From: Cytophagaceae bacterium
GTDB taxonomy: Bacteria > Bacteroidota > Bacteroidia > Cytophagales > Flexibacteraceae
Direction of reading: 5' to 3'
Assembly (NCBI GenBank): GCA_947464365.1
Contig: CANHWS010000015.1
Span: 1-23,583, forward strand
DNA: 23,583 nt
How positions within the stretch are numbered: the stretch's first letter is position 1; each line of letters opens with the position of its first letter. Made by a program: the position numbers and the translations under genes. Below the pieces are notes generated by a model, which saw nothing but the letters and a program-made list of their open reading frames with translations, had not been told where the DNA came from and searched no databases. Positions 1 to 8,495 of this stretch are shown here, in pieces.

Positions 1-1
1 C

Positions 2-1708
2 CTTAAGGTTTGGGCCGAGGAGGCTTTACACTTACCAGTCAAGTTAGGCACAGAGGCCGAAATCCTGCAGGACCTCACTTTTTTTGATTTCCTGAGCGGA
101 CTGTATTACGGTCTAATGCTGGTCATGATCTTCTATAACCTCTTTATCTGGTTTAGTCTGCGTGACCCGCTTTACTTGTTATATGTCCTCTACGTCATTT
201 GTGTGGCCTTCACACAAATCTGTTTGCAGGGATATGGCTATCGATTTTTGTGGCCTGGTTCGCCACAGTTCCAAGTCTATGCTGTCCTAATTGCAGGCGC
301 TAGTTCCGGGATTTCCACGATCTTGTTCATCAAGCCAATCCTCCAGATGCGGCAACGAGCCCCAAAGCTGGACATGGTTATGCTCGGTATTTTTGGCCTC
401 TATTTGTTTGTCCTGCTGGTCATTCTGTTGGACAAAAAGGTGCTAGCCTATAACCTGATAGATCTTGGTGCCTTGCTCGGAGCGTTGACGATCTTGGCAG
501 CCGCAATCACGATTAGTGTACAAGGATATAGGCCCGCTAAGTTTATCCTCGTTTCGTGGACCATGTTTTTGATTTCGGTCATTGTCTTTGTCCTCAAGGA
601 CTTTGATTTGGTACCCCACAATAGCTGGACAAACTACAGTCTCTTGATAGGTTCAGGTGTCGAGACAATACTACTGTCCATTGCGCTTGCTGACCGTATT
701 AACATCCTCAAGCTGGAAAAGGAACAAAGCCAGGCCGAAACCATCTCAGCCTTGGTCGAGAACGAAAAGCTGGTAATCGCCCAGAACAATCTTGTTAAGG
801 AGCAGAACGTCATTCTCGAGCAAAAGGTCGAAGCCCGAACACTAAGCCTGCAACAGTCCAACACGCAGCTATCTGTGGCCCTCACCGACCTGAAGGAGGC
901 CCAAACCCAACTGGTAGATGCAGAAAAAATGGCTACCCTCGGTCAGCTCACGGCTGGCATCGCTCATGAGATCAACAACCCCATCAATTTCGTCATCAGC
1001 AACATCCAGCCCCTTAGGCGTGACTTTGAGGACATCAAAGAGGTCTTGACGGTGCTAGAGACTGCTACAACCCCAGCTTGGGACAACGAAAAGGCGGTTG
1101 AGGCCAAAAAGTTGATCAAGGACCTAGAGCTGGACTATTTGCTCGAAGAAGTGCAACAATTACTGAACGGAATCGACGAAGGTGCCAAACGAACCTCCGA
1201 GATCGTGATTGGCCTCCGGAATTTCAGCCGCCTAGATGAGCGAAGTATGAAGAAGGCATCCATCAACAGTTGCCTCGATAGCACGTTGATCCTGCTCAAT
1301 AGTATCACGAAAACTAAGATTGAGATGGTGCGTGACTTTGCCGTTTTGCCGGATATCGACTGTCAACCCGGTAAAATCAACCAGGTTTTCATGAACATCC
1401 TGACCAACGCCATCCAGGCCACCGAACTAGGCACCAATGGTCAGCCCCCCAAGATCATAATCCAAACCCAAGATCTGGATCATGAAGTCATGATCCAGAT
1501 GACGGACAACGGACCTGGCATGAAGGATGAAGTCAAACAACACATCTTTGAGCCCTTTTTCTCTACCAAGGAGGTTGGTAAAGGGACTGGACTAGGCCTC
1601 TCTATTGTCCATGGTATTGTAAAGGCACACAATGGCCGTATTGAGGTTGACTCTGTTGTAGGATCGGGCTCAAGTTTTAGGATTTTTCTACCTAAAGAGC
1701 AGCTTTAG
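2..1708 (+). CDS. 7TMR-DISM sensor histidine kinase (5' partial)
   Basis: Membrane sensor kinase, cut at its 5' end by the window edge: the frame is open from base 2 and the first ATG (116) falls inside a membrane helix, so it is not the true start. Seven hydrophobic segments (about 90-690) carry the 7TMR-DISM look, including YYGLMLVMIFYNLF in the first. An extracellular sensing domain should precede them outside the window. A coiled coil (about 690-920) leads to the dimerisation helix with phospho-acceptor His in GIAHEINNP (codon 965-967). The ATPase domain shows the N box (NILTNAIQAT), DNGPGM, and the G2 box GKGTGLGLSIVHGIV. The protein would autophosphorylate in response to an extracellular signal and pass phosphate to a receiver. 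It has no fused receiver or output domain, and two genes with receivers follow on the same strand, which are plausible partners by inference. The ligand cannot be told. Confidence 0.93.
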   Translation, partial: LKVWAEEALHLPVKLGTEAEILQDLTFFDFLSGLYYGLMLVMIFYNLFIWFSLRDPLYLLYVLYVICVAFTQICLQGYGYRFLWPGSPQFQVYAVLIAGASSGISTILFIKPILQMRQRAPKLDMVMLGIFGLYLFVLLVILLDKKVLAYNLIDLGALLGALTILAAAITISVQGYRPAKFILVSWTMFLISVIVFVLKDFDLVPHNSWTNYSLLIGSGVETILLSIALADRINILKLEKEQSQAETISALVENEKLVIAQNNLVKEQNVILEQKVEARTLSLQQSNTQLSVALTDLKEAQTQLVDAEKMATLGQLTAGIAHEINNPINFVISNIQPLRRDFEDIKEVLTVLETATTPAWDNEKAVEAKKLIKDLELDYLLEEVQQLLNGIDEGAKRTSEIVIGLRNFSRLDERSMKKASINSCLDSTLILLNSITKTKIEMVRDFAVLPDIDCQPGKINQVFMNILTNAIQATELGTNGQPPKIIIQTQDLDHEVMIQMTDNGPGMKDEVKQHIFEPFFSTKEVGKGTGLGLSIVHGIVKAHNGRIEVDSVVGSGSSFRIFLPKEQL

Positions 1709-1850
1709 GTCGAAGGAAAAGTGTCAAATTGAGGCATTCGTTTATGATTTGACTACATTGGTCGACATTATCCCACAGAATTGACCATTTTTGGGCTGAT
1801 TATTACGATTCAGAAGCTAAACCTGCGACTACCAACGCAAATTGCCAATC

Positions 1851-2942
1851 ATGAAACCCAAGATAATCTATGTCGATGACGAGTGGCCCAACCTTAATGC
1901 GTTTAAGGCGATGTTCAGGCATGACTATGACGTTATTTTGGCCGACTCGGCTGAGCTTGCTCTGAGTCTGGTGCAACAGCATAAACCTTCGGTTCTGCTC
2001 GCTGACCAACGCCTACCCAACATGACAGGGGTTGAGCTCCTAGAGCTAGTACAAGCAACGCACCCCAATACCGTCCGGATTTTGGTCACAGGCTATGACG
2101 AAAACCGCCCCTTGATTGATGCCATTAACAAAGGCAGTATTTTCTACTACCTACAGAAGCCCTGGAATAACCACCAGTTATCTGCCCTTTTGCTCAGAGC
2201 AAGCCAACATAGCTACAACCAAAATTTAATCCAGAACCAAAATACCGAGCTACTTAAACTCGTCGATGAGCTCGAGCGATTTGTTTACAGCATCTCACAT
2301 GACATTAGGGCCCCACTGATGTCCGTTTTGGGCCTTATCCAGATCACTAGGTTAGAGCCGGAGGCTGCGCCACGGTACCTTGACTATATGGAGCAAAGTG
2401 TCCATAAGCTGGATACCTTCATCCGAAGTGTAATCGACCACTACAAAAACCTTAGGACTGAGAATACCGTGCGGCTGATTGACCTTAAGGCATTGTTTGC
2501 CTTGGTAATCGAGACCCAAATCCCGCAAACGATGCGGCCAGAGGTCAATATCACTCTAGATATCGACCCTACGCTTAACCTATATTCGGACGAATTTAGA
2601 CTTAACCTTGTGCTTGGCAACTTGGTCAATAATGCGGCTAAGTACTATGCCACCAATCAGCCAAACAAACAACTGGACATTAAAGTCACATCCGATGGCA
2701 ACCTCGTGACCTTCGTTATTGAGGACAATGGGCGAGGCATCGCAGACAAACATTTAGGGTCCATCTTCAATATTTTCTACCGCATTGCAGCCGATAATGC
2801 AGGGTCAGGTCTTGGTCTTTACCTTGTCAAAGAAACCCTCAACAAAATGGACGGCACCATAAACGTGGCCTCCGTGCTAGGCCAATACACACGTTTCACT
2901 ATCACTATACCCAATGGACACGAAAGCCAAGTTAGAGGCTGA
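1851..2942 (+). CDS. Hybrid response regulator - histidine kinase
   Basis: Cytoplasmic protein of 363 aa with an N-terminal receiver and a C-terminal kinase; no membrane helix. Receiver (about 1-118): acidic pair D9-D10, phospho-acceptor D52 in LLADQRLPNMTG, T80, and K103 in LQKPW. Kinase: phospho-acceptor H150 in YSISHDIRAPL, N box (LGNLVNNAAKYY), DNGRGI, and GSGLGLYLVKETL. This order suggests that phosphorylation of the receiver by another kinase, perhaps the upstream 7TMR-DISM kinase, controls this kinase. The start is taken at the ATG at 1851, which gives MKPKIIYVDDE. A TTG three codons upstream (1842) is also in frame but less likely. The 142-nt gap from the upstream gene holds a weak 7-bp inverted repeat (1723-1729 with 1747-1753). 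The 3' end overlaps the next gene by 29 nt. Confidence 0.92.
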   Translation: MKPKIIYVDDEWPNLNAFKAMFRHDYDVILADSAELALSLVQQHKPSVLLADQRLPNMTGVELLELVQATHPNTVRILVTGYDENRPLIDAINKGSIFYYLQKPWNNHQLSALLLRASQHSYNQNLIQNQNTELLKLVDELERFVYSISHDIRAPLMSVLGLIQITRLEPEAAPRYLDYMEQSVHKLDTFIRSVIDHYKNLRTENTVRLIDLKALFALVIETQIPQTMRPEVNITLDIDPTLNLYSDEFRLNLVLGNLVNNAAKYYATNQPNKQLDIKVTSDGNLVTFVIEDNGRGIADKHLGSIFNIFYRIAADNAGSGLGLYLVKETLNKMDGTINVASVLGQYTRFTITIPNGHESQVRG

Positions 2943-3354
2943 TTGCCTCGTTTTGTTAGATGACGTGCCTCTTCATAATCTGATTGCGGACAAGATGCTG
3001 GGATACAATAACTTGTTGATGCCTCGGCAGATATTTTCTGAGGCCCAAGATCTGTTAGACTTTTTGCACAAACCAGCCGATGAGCTACCAAAGCGTATCT
3101 TGATGTTGGTGGACCTGATGATGCCCGAAATGTCCGGTCTTGACATTGCAGAGCACGTGCTAGAGTTACCACAAGAGGTCCAGAGTCGGTGCCGTATGTT
3201 TATCGTAAGTTCCACGATTGACGATCGGGACATTGAGGCCATCGAGCAACACCCAGCTGTAGAATGTTTCCTGAACAAACCACTCGATGCTTCCCGTGTT
3301 TCTGATATTTTACAACAGCCTGTGCCTAATGGTAAATGGGGTACGGCTGCCTAA
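2914..3354 (+). CDS. Stand-alone response regulator receiver
   Basis: Single-domain receiver of 146 aa with no DNA-binding or enzymatic output. Visible residues are the acidic pair D16-D17, phospho-acceptor D67 in LMLVDLMMPEMSG, the switch residues S99/S100/T101, and K122 in LNKPL. It begins inside the 3' end of the hybrid kinase gene (29-nt overlap in another frame), an arrangement typical of translational coupling. By inference it accepts phosphate from that kinase or the upstream 7TMR-DISM kinase, and acts as a diffusible effector or a phosphorelay intermediate. The last 20 or so residues lie beyond the receiver fold and are unremarkable. The target is unknown. Confidence 0.88.
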   Translation: MDTKAKLEADCLVLLDDVPLHNLIADKMLGYNNLLMPRQIFSEAQDLLDFLHKPADELPKRILMLVDLMMPEMSGLDIAEHVLELPQEVQSRCRMFIVSSTIDDRDIEAIEQHPAVECFLNKPLDASRVSDILQQPVPNGKWGTAA

Positions 3355-3600
3355 GGTGTGGCCCACCACCCGTAGATTCGTTTAGCGTTATTGCTAATCA
3401 GCTGTTAAACCCCATTGGCACACACTTTGCTTTGGGCCATAGCGTTGTATATTGACGCCTGGAATATCAGTTGTAGGCAGGCAAATCCATAGCGCCTAAC
3501 GCCAATTTTGTGACCTCGGGTATCTTTTGCCCTTTACTACTATCATAAAGTCCGGGCCAAATATCATCGGTTTTCTTCATCTACTTTCCTGACCTTCTGA
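3355..3600. other. Intergenic region, nothing recognised
   Basis: This 246-nt gap follows the signalling genes and precedes the amidotransferase-like gene. It has no convincing ORF, no strong hairpin with a T tract, and no clear Bacteroidota promoter of the TAnnTTTG kind with a matching upstream TTG. A promoter for the next gene probably lies here, but I cannot place it. Confidence 0.4.
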
Positions 3601-4887
3601 ATGGTGATGCACCTCAAGAAACCTAAGCTTTTTGTCCTTATCCTGACCGCTTTATTCCTTGTCGGCTACGTCGGGAAGGCTACGCAGATTCTGCTCCCGA
3701 TGGATCAGGAGCAAAAAAACCATCTCAAGGCATACGGCCTGGCTTATTGGGCCCTCACCAAAAGTGTCGAGGTAGAGTGGTTGCTAAACTACCGTGGAGG
3801 GTGTTTTATGATGGCCCAAAACATCGCTATAGAAAACGAGTGCGTTATCCGAGGAGTCAGTTACACTGTGTTGTCCGAAGCGCAAGCGCAGTCCATCCGT
3901 AACGAAATGGCAGGCCCAGAGGTCAATCAGGATGTGATGAAGCTCGAGAAACCACCCAAAATTGCGGTCTATAGTCCTAAAGAAAAGCGGCCATGGGATG
4001 ATGCAGTTACTTTGGTAATGACTTATGCCGAGATTCCGTATGACGTGGTCTTTGACGAAGAGCTGCTATCAGACAAGCTACCAAAGTACGATTGGCTCCA
4101 CCTTCATCATGAAGATTTTACAGGCCAGTATGGCAAGTTCTATGCGGCCTATCACAACTTCCCTTGGTATCAGCAGCAGGTACGTACCTATGAAGCTGTA
4201 GCCCAGAAGTTCGGTTTCCAGAAGGTGAGCCAAATGAAACTAGCTGTTGTCAAGAAGATCAGGGAGTTTGTTTCAGGAGGTGGTTTTCTGTTTGCCATGT
4301 GCTCGGCGACTGACACCTATGACATCGCCCTTGCTGCTGACGGTCTTGACATTTGTGCCAGCATTTATGACGGAGATGGTGCTGACCCAAGGGCATCATC
4401 AAAACTCAACTTCAACAACACCTTTGCCTTCCGGAACTTCAGGCTGGTCGATGACCCTATGCAGTACGAATATAGCGACATTGATAACCAAGTTTATGAG
4501 CGCCCCGGTATGCGCGAGGCCACTGACTATTTCCAGCTGTTCCAATTCTCAGCCAAATGGGATCCCATCCCCACTATGTTGACCCAGAACCACGAGACCT
4601 CGATTAAGGCTTTTATGGGGCAGACCACTGCTTTTAAGTCCAAGATGATCAAGTCTGATGTTGTGGTGATGGGCGAAAACAAGGCCATCAACGAGTCCAA
4701 GTACATACACGGTAATTTTGGCAAAGGCACCTGGACGTTTTATGGTGGTCATGACCCAGAAGATTATGAACACCGTGTCGGCGAGGAACCTACTGACTTA
4801 AATTTGCACCCCAATTCGCCCGGTTATCGGCTCATCCTCAATAATATCTTGTTCCCCGCGGCCAAGAAGAAGAAGCAGAAAACCTAA
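3601..4887 (+). CDS. Exported glutamine-amidotransferase-like protein ('asparagine synthetase B' family)
   Basis: Protein of 428 aa beginning with a basic N terminus and a hydrophobic stretch (about residues 8-27), which looks like a signal peptide or anchor. I recognise it as the conserved Bacteroidota family often annotated 'asparagine synthetase B'. However, it has no AsnB-type N-terminal Cys nucleophile and no PP-loop synthetase domain, so that name is almost certainly wrong. The body resembles a class I amidotransferase-like fold: after a strand and a Gly-rich turn (VSGGGF) comes FAMCSATDTYD, where C234 could sit at a nucleophile elbow. Conserved-looking blocks are YGGHDPEDYEHRVG and LNLHPNSPGYRLILNN, and the protein ends in a Lys-rich tail. 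A periplasmic location is inferred from the signal. It could equally be a catalytically dead ligand-binding version. It stands alone, with gaps on both sides. The ATG at 3607 is an equally possible start. Confidence 0.75.
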   Translation: MVMHLKKPKLFVLILTALFLVGYVGKATQILLPMDQEQKNHLKAYGLAYWALTKSVEVEWLLNYRGGCFMMAQNIAIENECVIRGVSYTVLSEAQAQSIRNEMAGPEVNQDVMKLEKPPKIAVYSPKEKRPWDDAVTLVMTYAEIPYDVVFDEELLSDKLPKYDWLHLHHEDFTGQYGKFYAAYHNFPWYQQQVRTYEAVAQKFGFQKVSQMKLAVVKKIREFVSGGGFLFAMCSATDTYDIALAADGLDICASIYDGDGADPRASSKLNFNNTFAFRNFRLVDDPMQYEYSDIDNQVYERPGMREATDYFQLFQFSAKWDPIPTMLTQNHETSIKAFMGQTTAFKSKMIKSDVVVMGENKAINESKYIHGNFGKGTWTFYGGHDPEDYEHRVGEEPTDLNLHPNSPGYRLILNNILFPAAKKKKQKT

Positions 4888-4934
4888 GCCATACCCAACT
4901 TGCAACCAAAGTGTTTTGGGGCCCCAACCTAACA

Positions 4935-4979
4935 TCCTGACCGAAAGTCTGGTTTTAATGGTGTCAGGACATAAAGTAA
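4935..4979 (+). other. Inverted repeat upstream of the nuclease gene
   Basis: TCCTGAC (4935-4941) pairs with GTCAGGA (4973-4979) across a 31-nt loop. Just upstream, 4916-4927 is a perfect 12-base palindrome (TTGGGGCCCCAA). Neither is followed by a T tract. They could help end transcription of the upstream gene or lie in the leader of the nuclease gene; this is weakly supported. Confidence 0.3.
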
Positions 4980-5003
4980 CAAATAGCCACTCTTCGAATA
5001 CCC

Positions 5004-6122
5004 ATGGCCACCCGCAAAGCCAATAGCAGATTTAACGTTCAGCCACAGTTTGACCCACTTGGCAGGGCCGCCAAACAACAAGCACAGCGAGGGAGTACCA
5101 ATCCAATTATTCCACAATGGCTTTGGTTGGGTACTTTGCTGATCTTGCTAGTCTGGATGTCGATCAAATGGGTTATCCCGTCGACAGCGAATAGTGATCT
5201 CGAGGCAAAACAAAAACAAGAACAACAGGACAAAAAACGCCAACGTGCTGCTGACCGGAAGGCCAAAGCTGATGCCGAAGCTATGGCCAAAAAACAAGCT
5301 GAATCAGACGCAGTAGACGCTAAGGAGCAATCATTTGGTGCAACGCTCAAGGCTAAGGCAAAAGCAATGTTGGGTGACGGCGCCACCAAGACCAAGCAAG
5401 AGGACCCAAAAGACAAAACTGAGTTTGACTTCACCAAGGCGCCAGGTTTTGCCTATCCAGCAGCCATCCCCGGTCAACAGATCGTGCGGCACAGGACCTA
5501 CACGCTGAGCTATAGTGATGCGGCCGAGCAACCTAGTTGGGTTGCTTATATCCTGACCCCAGCTGATATTGAGGGCAATGCTAGCCGCAAGGATGATCAG
5601 TTTAAAGAAGATGGAGCTGTCAAATCAGGGTCGGCCACCCTTAAGGACTACCGCGGCTCTGGCTTTGATCGTGGACATCTGATTCCGGCCGCAGATCGTA
5701 AAGCGAATGAAGCGGACCTAGCTGAAACCTTCCTCCTGAGCAACGTAAGCCCACAAAACCACAGCATGAACGCTGGCATCTGGGAACATGCCGAACGACA
5801 AGTACGGACTTGGGCCAAACACTACGGCAAAGTTTATGTCACAACTGGCCCCTGCCTCAAACCAATGCCGACGCAGAAGATTGGTGTCTCGGGTGTAGCT
5901 GTGCCAGAGTATTTTTATAAAGTGGTGCTGGTCGCAGATGGCAAACGGTCACGAGCGATCGGTTTTTTTATCCCCAATGCCTCTAGCAAGATGCCACTGT
6001 CTGCCTTTGTGATGTCAGTTAACGAAGTCGAGCGGCGTACAGGGATAGACTTTTATCCCCTTCTGCCAGATGACCTTGAGGATGATGTCGAGTCTCAAGC
6101 GGATATCACCATTTGGCCTTAG
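5004..6122 (+). CDS. Membrane-anchored DNA/RNA non-specific endonuclease (NUC1 family)
   Basis: A 372-aa protein of the beta-beta-alpha-metal Serratia/NucA nuclease family, which cleaves DNA and RNA without sequence preference using one Mg2+. The active-site block is DRGH (222-225, general base H225). It is followed by N256, the metal ligand, in SMNAGIWEHAE, with E264 in the position of the family's conserved Glu (Asn+8). The N terminus has one transmembrane segment (about 39-58) after a positive, Pro/Gln-rich head, then a Lys/Ala/Gln-rich and probably helical linker (about 65-135), then the nuclease (about 145-370). The topology suggests a nuclease tethered to the inner membrane and facing the periplasm, which would fit nutrient scavenging or breakdown of incoming DNA. 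No inhibitor gene is adjacent, consistent with export. The start is the first ATG in frame. Confidence 0.92.
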   Translation: MATRKANSRFNVQPQFDPLGRAAKQQAQRGSTNPIIPQWLWLGTLLILLVWMSIKWVIPSTANSDLEAKQKQEQQDKKRQRAADRKAKADAEAMAKKQAESDAVDAKEQSFGATLKAKAKAMLGDGATKTKQEDPKDKTEFDFTKAPGFAYPAAIPGQQIVRHRTYTLSYSDAAEQPSWVAYILTPADIEGNASRKDDQFKEDGAVKSGSATLKDYRGSGFDRGHLIPAADRKANEADLAETFLLSNVSPQNHSMNAGIWEHAERQVRTWAKHYGKVYVTTGPCLKPMPTQKIGVSGVAVPEYFYKVVLVADGKRSRAIGFFIPNASSKMPLSAFVMSVNEVERRTGIDFYPLLPDDLEDDVESQADITIWP

Positions 6123-6247
6123 GAGGCAATGTTTGGGTGGCGGCCATAATTACCATTAGTCATAGGTGACCATTGTACCAAATTTCGGGTCTTGGCGACT
6201 TCGGACCCCTTGGCCCTGCCGATTTTGTACTACCTTGCAGCTCAGTC

Positions 6248-7402
6248 ATGGACAAGTTTGTTGTATCGGCGCGTAAATACCGCCCTCTCACATTTGACTC
6301 TGTTGTTGGGCAATCCCACATCAGTACCACGCTCAAGAACGCCATAGCCAACGATCATTTGGCGCACGCTTTCTTGTTCTGCGGCCCTAGAGGTGTCGGC
6401 AAGACAACCTGCGCCCGCATATTGGCAAAGATTATCAACTGTCAGAACCTGACCCCAGAGATCGAGCCTTGCGGTACTTGCGATAACTGTGTTTCGTTCG
6501 CGAACAATAGTGCCTTTAATATCCAAGAGCTTGATGCCGCAAGCAACAACTCTGTTGAAGACATCAGGTCGTTAGTGGATCAGGTGCGCTACCCACCACA
6601 GTACGGCAAGTACAAGATCTACATCATCGATGAGGTGCACATGCTAAGCAACTCCGCCTTCAACGCCTTTCTCAAGACGTTGGAAGAGCCGCCTAGCTAT
6701 GCCAAGTTTATCCTTGCTACTACCGAAAAACACAAGATCCTACCCACGATTCTGTCACGCTGCCAGATATTCGATTTCAATCGGATCCAGTTGCAAGACA
6801 TCGTCGATCACCTAGCGGGTGTGGCAGCCAAAGAAGGTATTGACGCCGAGCCGGAGGCCCTTGCAATGATAGCCCAGAAGGCAGACGGCGGAATGCGTGA
6901 TGCATTGAGCATATTTGACTTGCTAGCCACCTTTGGTGGGGGCAAAAACATCACTTATGAGAATGCTGTAGCCAACCTCCATATTCTGGACTATGACTAC
7001 TACTTCAAGATAACCGATAGTCTCCTAGCGCAGCAAAGCGGCGCCGTACTGCTGCTTTATGATGAGATCTTGCGCAAAGGATTTGATAGCCACAACTTCC
7101 TTACAGGTCTTGCAGGGCACTTTCGTAACTTGTTAGTCTGCAAGGATGCCAACACCGTGCGCCTGCTTGAGGTTTCTGCTGCAGTCCAGCAAAAGTACCT
7201 AGAGCAAGCTCGCATCCTTGACACTGGATACATCCTATCTGGCCTCAACATTCTTTCTGGGGCAGATGTCCAGTATAAAACCAGCAAAAATCAACGACTT
7301 TTGGTCGAGCTGGCCCTCATCAAGCTGGCCCATTTGCCTTCAGCGTTTCGCCTAGCTTCTATACCTTTAGAGGCTGGTCAAAAAAAAAATAACGCCGCCT
7401 AA
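6248..7402 (+). CDS. dnaX: DNA polymerase III gamma-like short product of dnaX (zero frame)
   Basis: Reading without any slip, the gene ends four codons after the A10 run. The product has 384 aa and finishes ...AGQKKNNAA. It keeps the whole ATPase, zinc and collar region needed for clamp loading but lacks the tau linker and polymerase-binding domain, as gamma does in Escherichia coli and Thermus. If one A were added instead, the third frame would meet TAA at once (7390-7392) and the product would end ...GQKKK. Both non-tau frames therefore close within 13 nt of the run, which favours deliberate production of a short form over random decay. Whether both forms exist in the cell cannot be seen from the sequence. 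Confidence 0.7.
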   Translation: MDKFVVSARKYRPLTFDSVVGQSHISTTLKNAIANDHLAHAFLFCGPRGVGKTTCARILAKIINCQNLTPEIEPCGTCDNCVSFANNSAFNIQELDAASNNSVEDIRSLVDQVRYPPQYGKYKIYIIDEVHMLSNSAFNAFLKTLEEPPSYAKFILATTEKHKILPTILSRCQIFDFNRIQLQDIVDHLAGVAAKEGIDAEPEALAMIAQKADGGMRDALSIFDLLATFGGGKNITYENAVANLHILDYDYYFKITDSLLAQQSGAVLLLYDEILRKGFDSHNFLTGLAGHFRNLLVCKDANTVRLLEVSAAVQQKYLEQARILDTGYILSGLNILSGADVQYKTSKNQRLLVELALIKLAHLPSAFRLASIPLEAGQKKNNAA

Positions 7403-8360
7403 GGATAGTTCACCGATTCCTGAAAGCCGTTCTGAAACCTCAGTTACAGAGTCGCATTCAACAATTCCTTTTGCTCAAACGTTTGGTGAGGCTACATCCG
7501 AGAACATCGCAGCCAAGAGTGCTGCAAATGATGGTGACTCCCAGTTTGGGCGTGCACCTATAGATGTTGCTGACGGCTCTAATCCAGAAGCTTCTCTAAT
7601 CGAGGTCATACTTCAGACCCAGCCTGTCCCAACTACGCTTCCATCTGTAGGATTGCCACAAGCCATTACCCAGCAGGAATCGCAAGGGCCACAGCTAAGT
7701 CAAGCTGCGACCCAACTTTCAGGTCTGTCAGCCGGCCCACCACCAGGTTTGATGGATGCTCCAAATACCAACGGGGCATATCAGCAGCAAAGTAGCTACC
7801 AGCAAACTGGATATGGTGCTACCTCTGGCCAGCCTCCGCTTACGGTGCCGCCAGTTGTCGGCCCTCCTTCTGGGTTCCGATCAACAAGATCCGTTACCCA
7901 GCAGACTGCAAACCAGCGCGGAAATGCTAGTGCCTCGACCAAGGTGTCTGATCAAACCCCGATAACCCATGACTTGCCGCTGCTCAGTAGTTTGTCAGAC
8001 ACAGACCAAGTTGCCCCATACTGGCAGCTTTACCTTGACCACATCCGTGAACGAGGCGAGATGTCTCTTATTGGACTCTTGACCTCTAGGTCCATTTCTG
8101 TTGAGCCACCAAACACCATTATTGTCCCTATCACTGGTACCATTGAGGAAAGTATCTTACTCAAAGGCAAGGAGGATATGACCCATATCATGCGTCGCTT
8201 AACGAGCATCTCTAACCTCATGATCCGGTCTGAGTTAGTCGAGGAAACAACGGATTCCAGAAGGCCTTACACCCAAAACGACAAGTATCAGCTTCTTGCC
8301 CAGAAGCACCCAATACTGGAAACCTTGCGTCAAAAGTTCGGAATGGACTTCGACTATTAA
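6248..8360 (+). CDS. dnaX: DNA polymerase III tau subunit (full length through a frameshift)
   Basis: Clamp-loader ATPase subunit. The 5' part carries Walker A GPRGVGKTT (46-54), a zinc module with C65, C75, C78 and C81, Walker B IIDEVH (126-131), and the SRC sensor motif (170-172). ATPase and collar domains end near residue 375. The frame then stops at 7400-7402, but the +1 frame is open from 7371 to 8360 with no stop. It encodes a Pro/Gln/Ser/Thr-rich linker and a folded C-terminal part (about 8010-8357) ending LRQKFGMDFDY, typical of Bacteroidota tau. Joining the frames at the A10 run (7380-7389) by losing one A, or by a +1 shift, gives 703 aa. The start is the ATG giving MDKFVVSARKYRPLTF. 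The C-terminal ORF has no start of its own at the junction. Tau would bind the polymerase core and helicase. A sequencing error in the run (10 A for 9) is the main alternative. Confidence 0.85.
7371..7402 (+). promoter_or_regulatory. dnaX: Candidate dnaX slippage site (A10 run)
   Basis: Ten consecutive A (7380-7389) lie where the zero frame and the tau frame overlap. The tau frame has a stop just upstream (TAG 7368-7370) and the zero frame stops at 7400-7402, so the frame change must fall in 7371-7399. A purine-rich AGAGG (7369-7373) sits 6 nt before the run and could act as a ribosome-pausing element, though that is weak in a phylum that rarely uses Shine-Dalgarno pairing. No clear downstream stem-loop was found, which suits RNA polymerase slippage on the homopolymer better than classic -1 ribosomal frameshifting. 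Confidence 0.7.
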
Positions 8361-8495
8361 TTTTTTGTGGCAATTTCGCATTCCACTTGCTTTTGGGGTG
8401 TTGTTGGTGCCATATTGTCAAAAATCCCCAATCTGACCCGCCTTAGGTCTATCCAAATGGCAGATCCGAATCCACTCATATAACCAACCCTTGCT

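Noticed and set aside
1709..1850. Promoter-like TATGATTTG (about 1743-1751)
   Set aside because: The spacing differs by one base from the TAnnTTTG box and no TTG lies at the right distance upstream; chance is likely.
6173..6247. Upstream TTG start adding 25 residues to DnaX
   Set aside because: The ATG at 6248 gives the standard DnaX N terminus (MDKFVVSARKYRPLTF); the extra residues are unlike any DnaX start.
6248..8360. dnaX as a decayed pseudogene
   Set aside because: Both parts are intact, with full motifs and no other stops. The gene is essential, and the break falls exactly at an A10 run at the gamma/tau boundary.
7653..8360. Separate gene encoding only the tau C-terminal domain
   Set aside because: The frame is open back to 7371 with coding-like Pro/Ser/Thr-rich linker sequence, and no other start or promoter is evident; it is better read as the tau part of dnaX.
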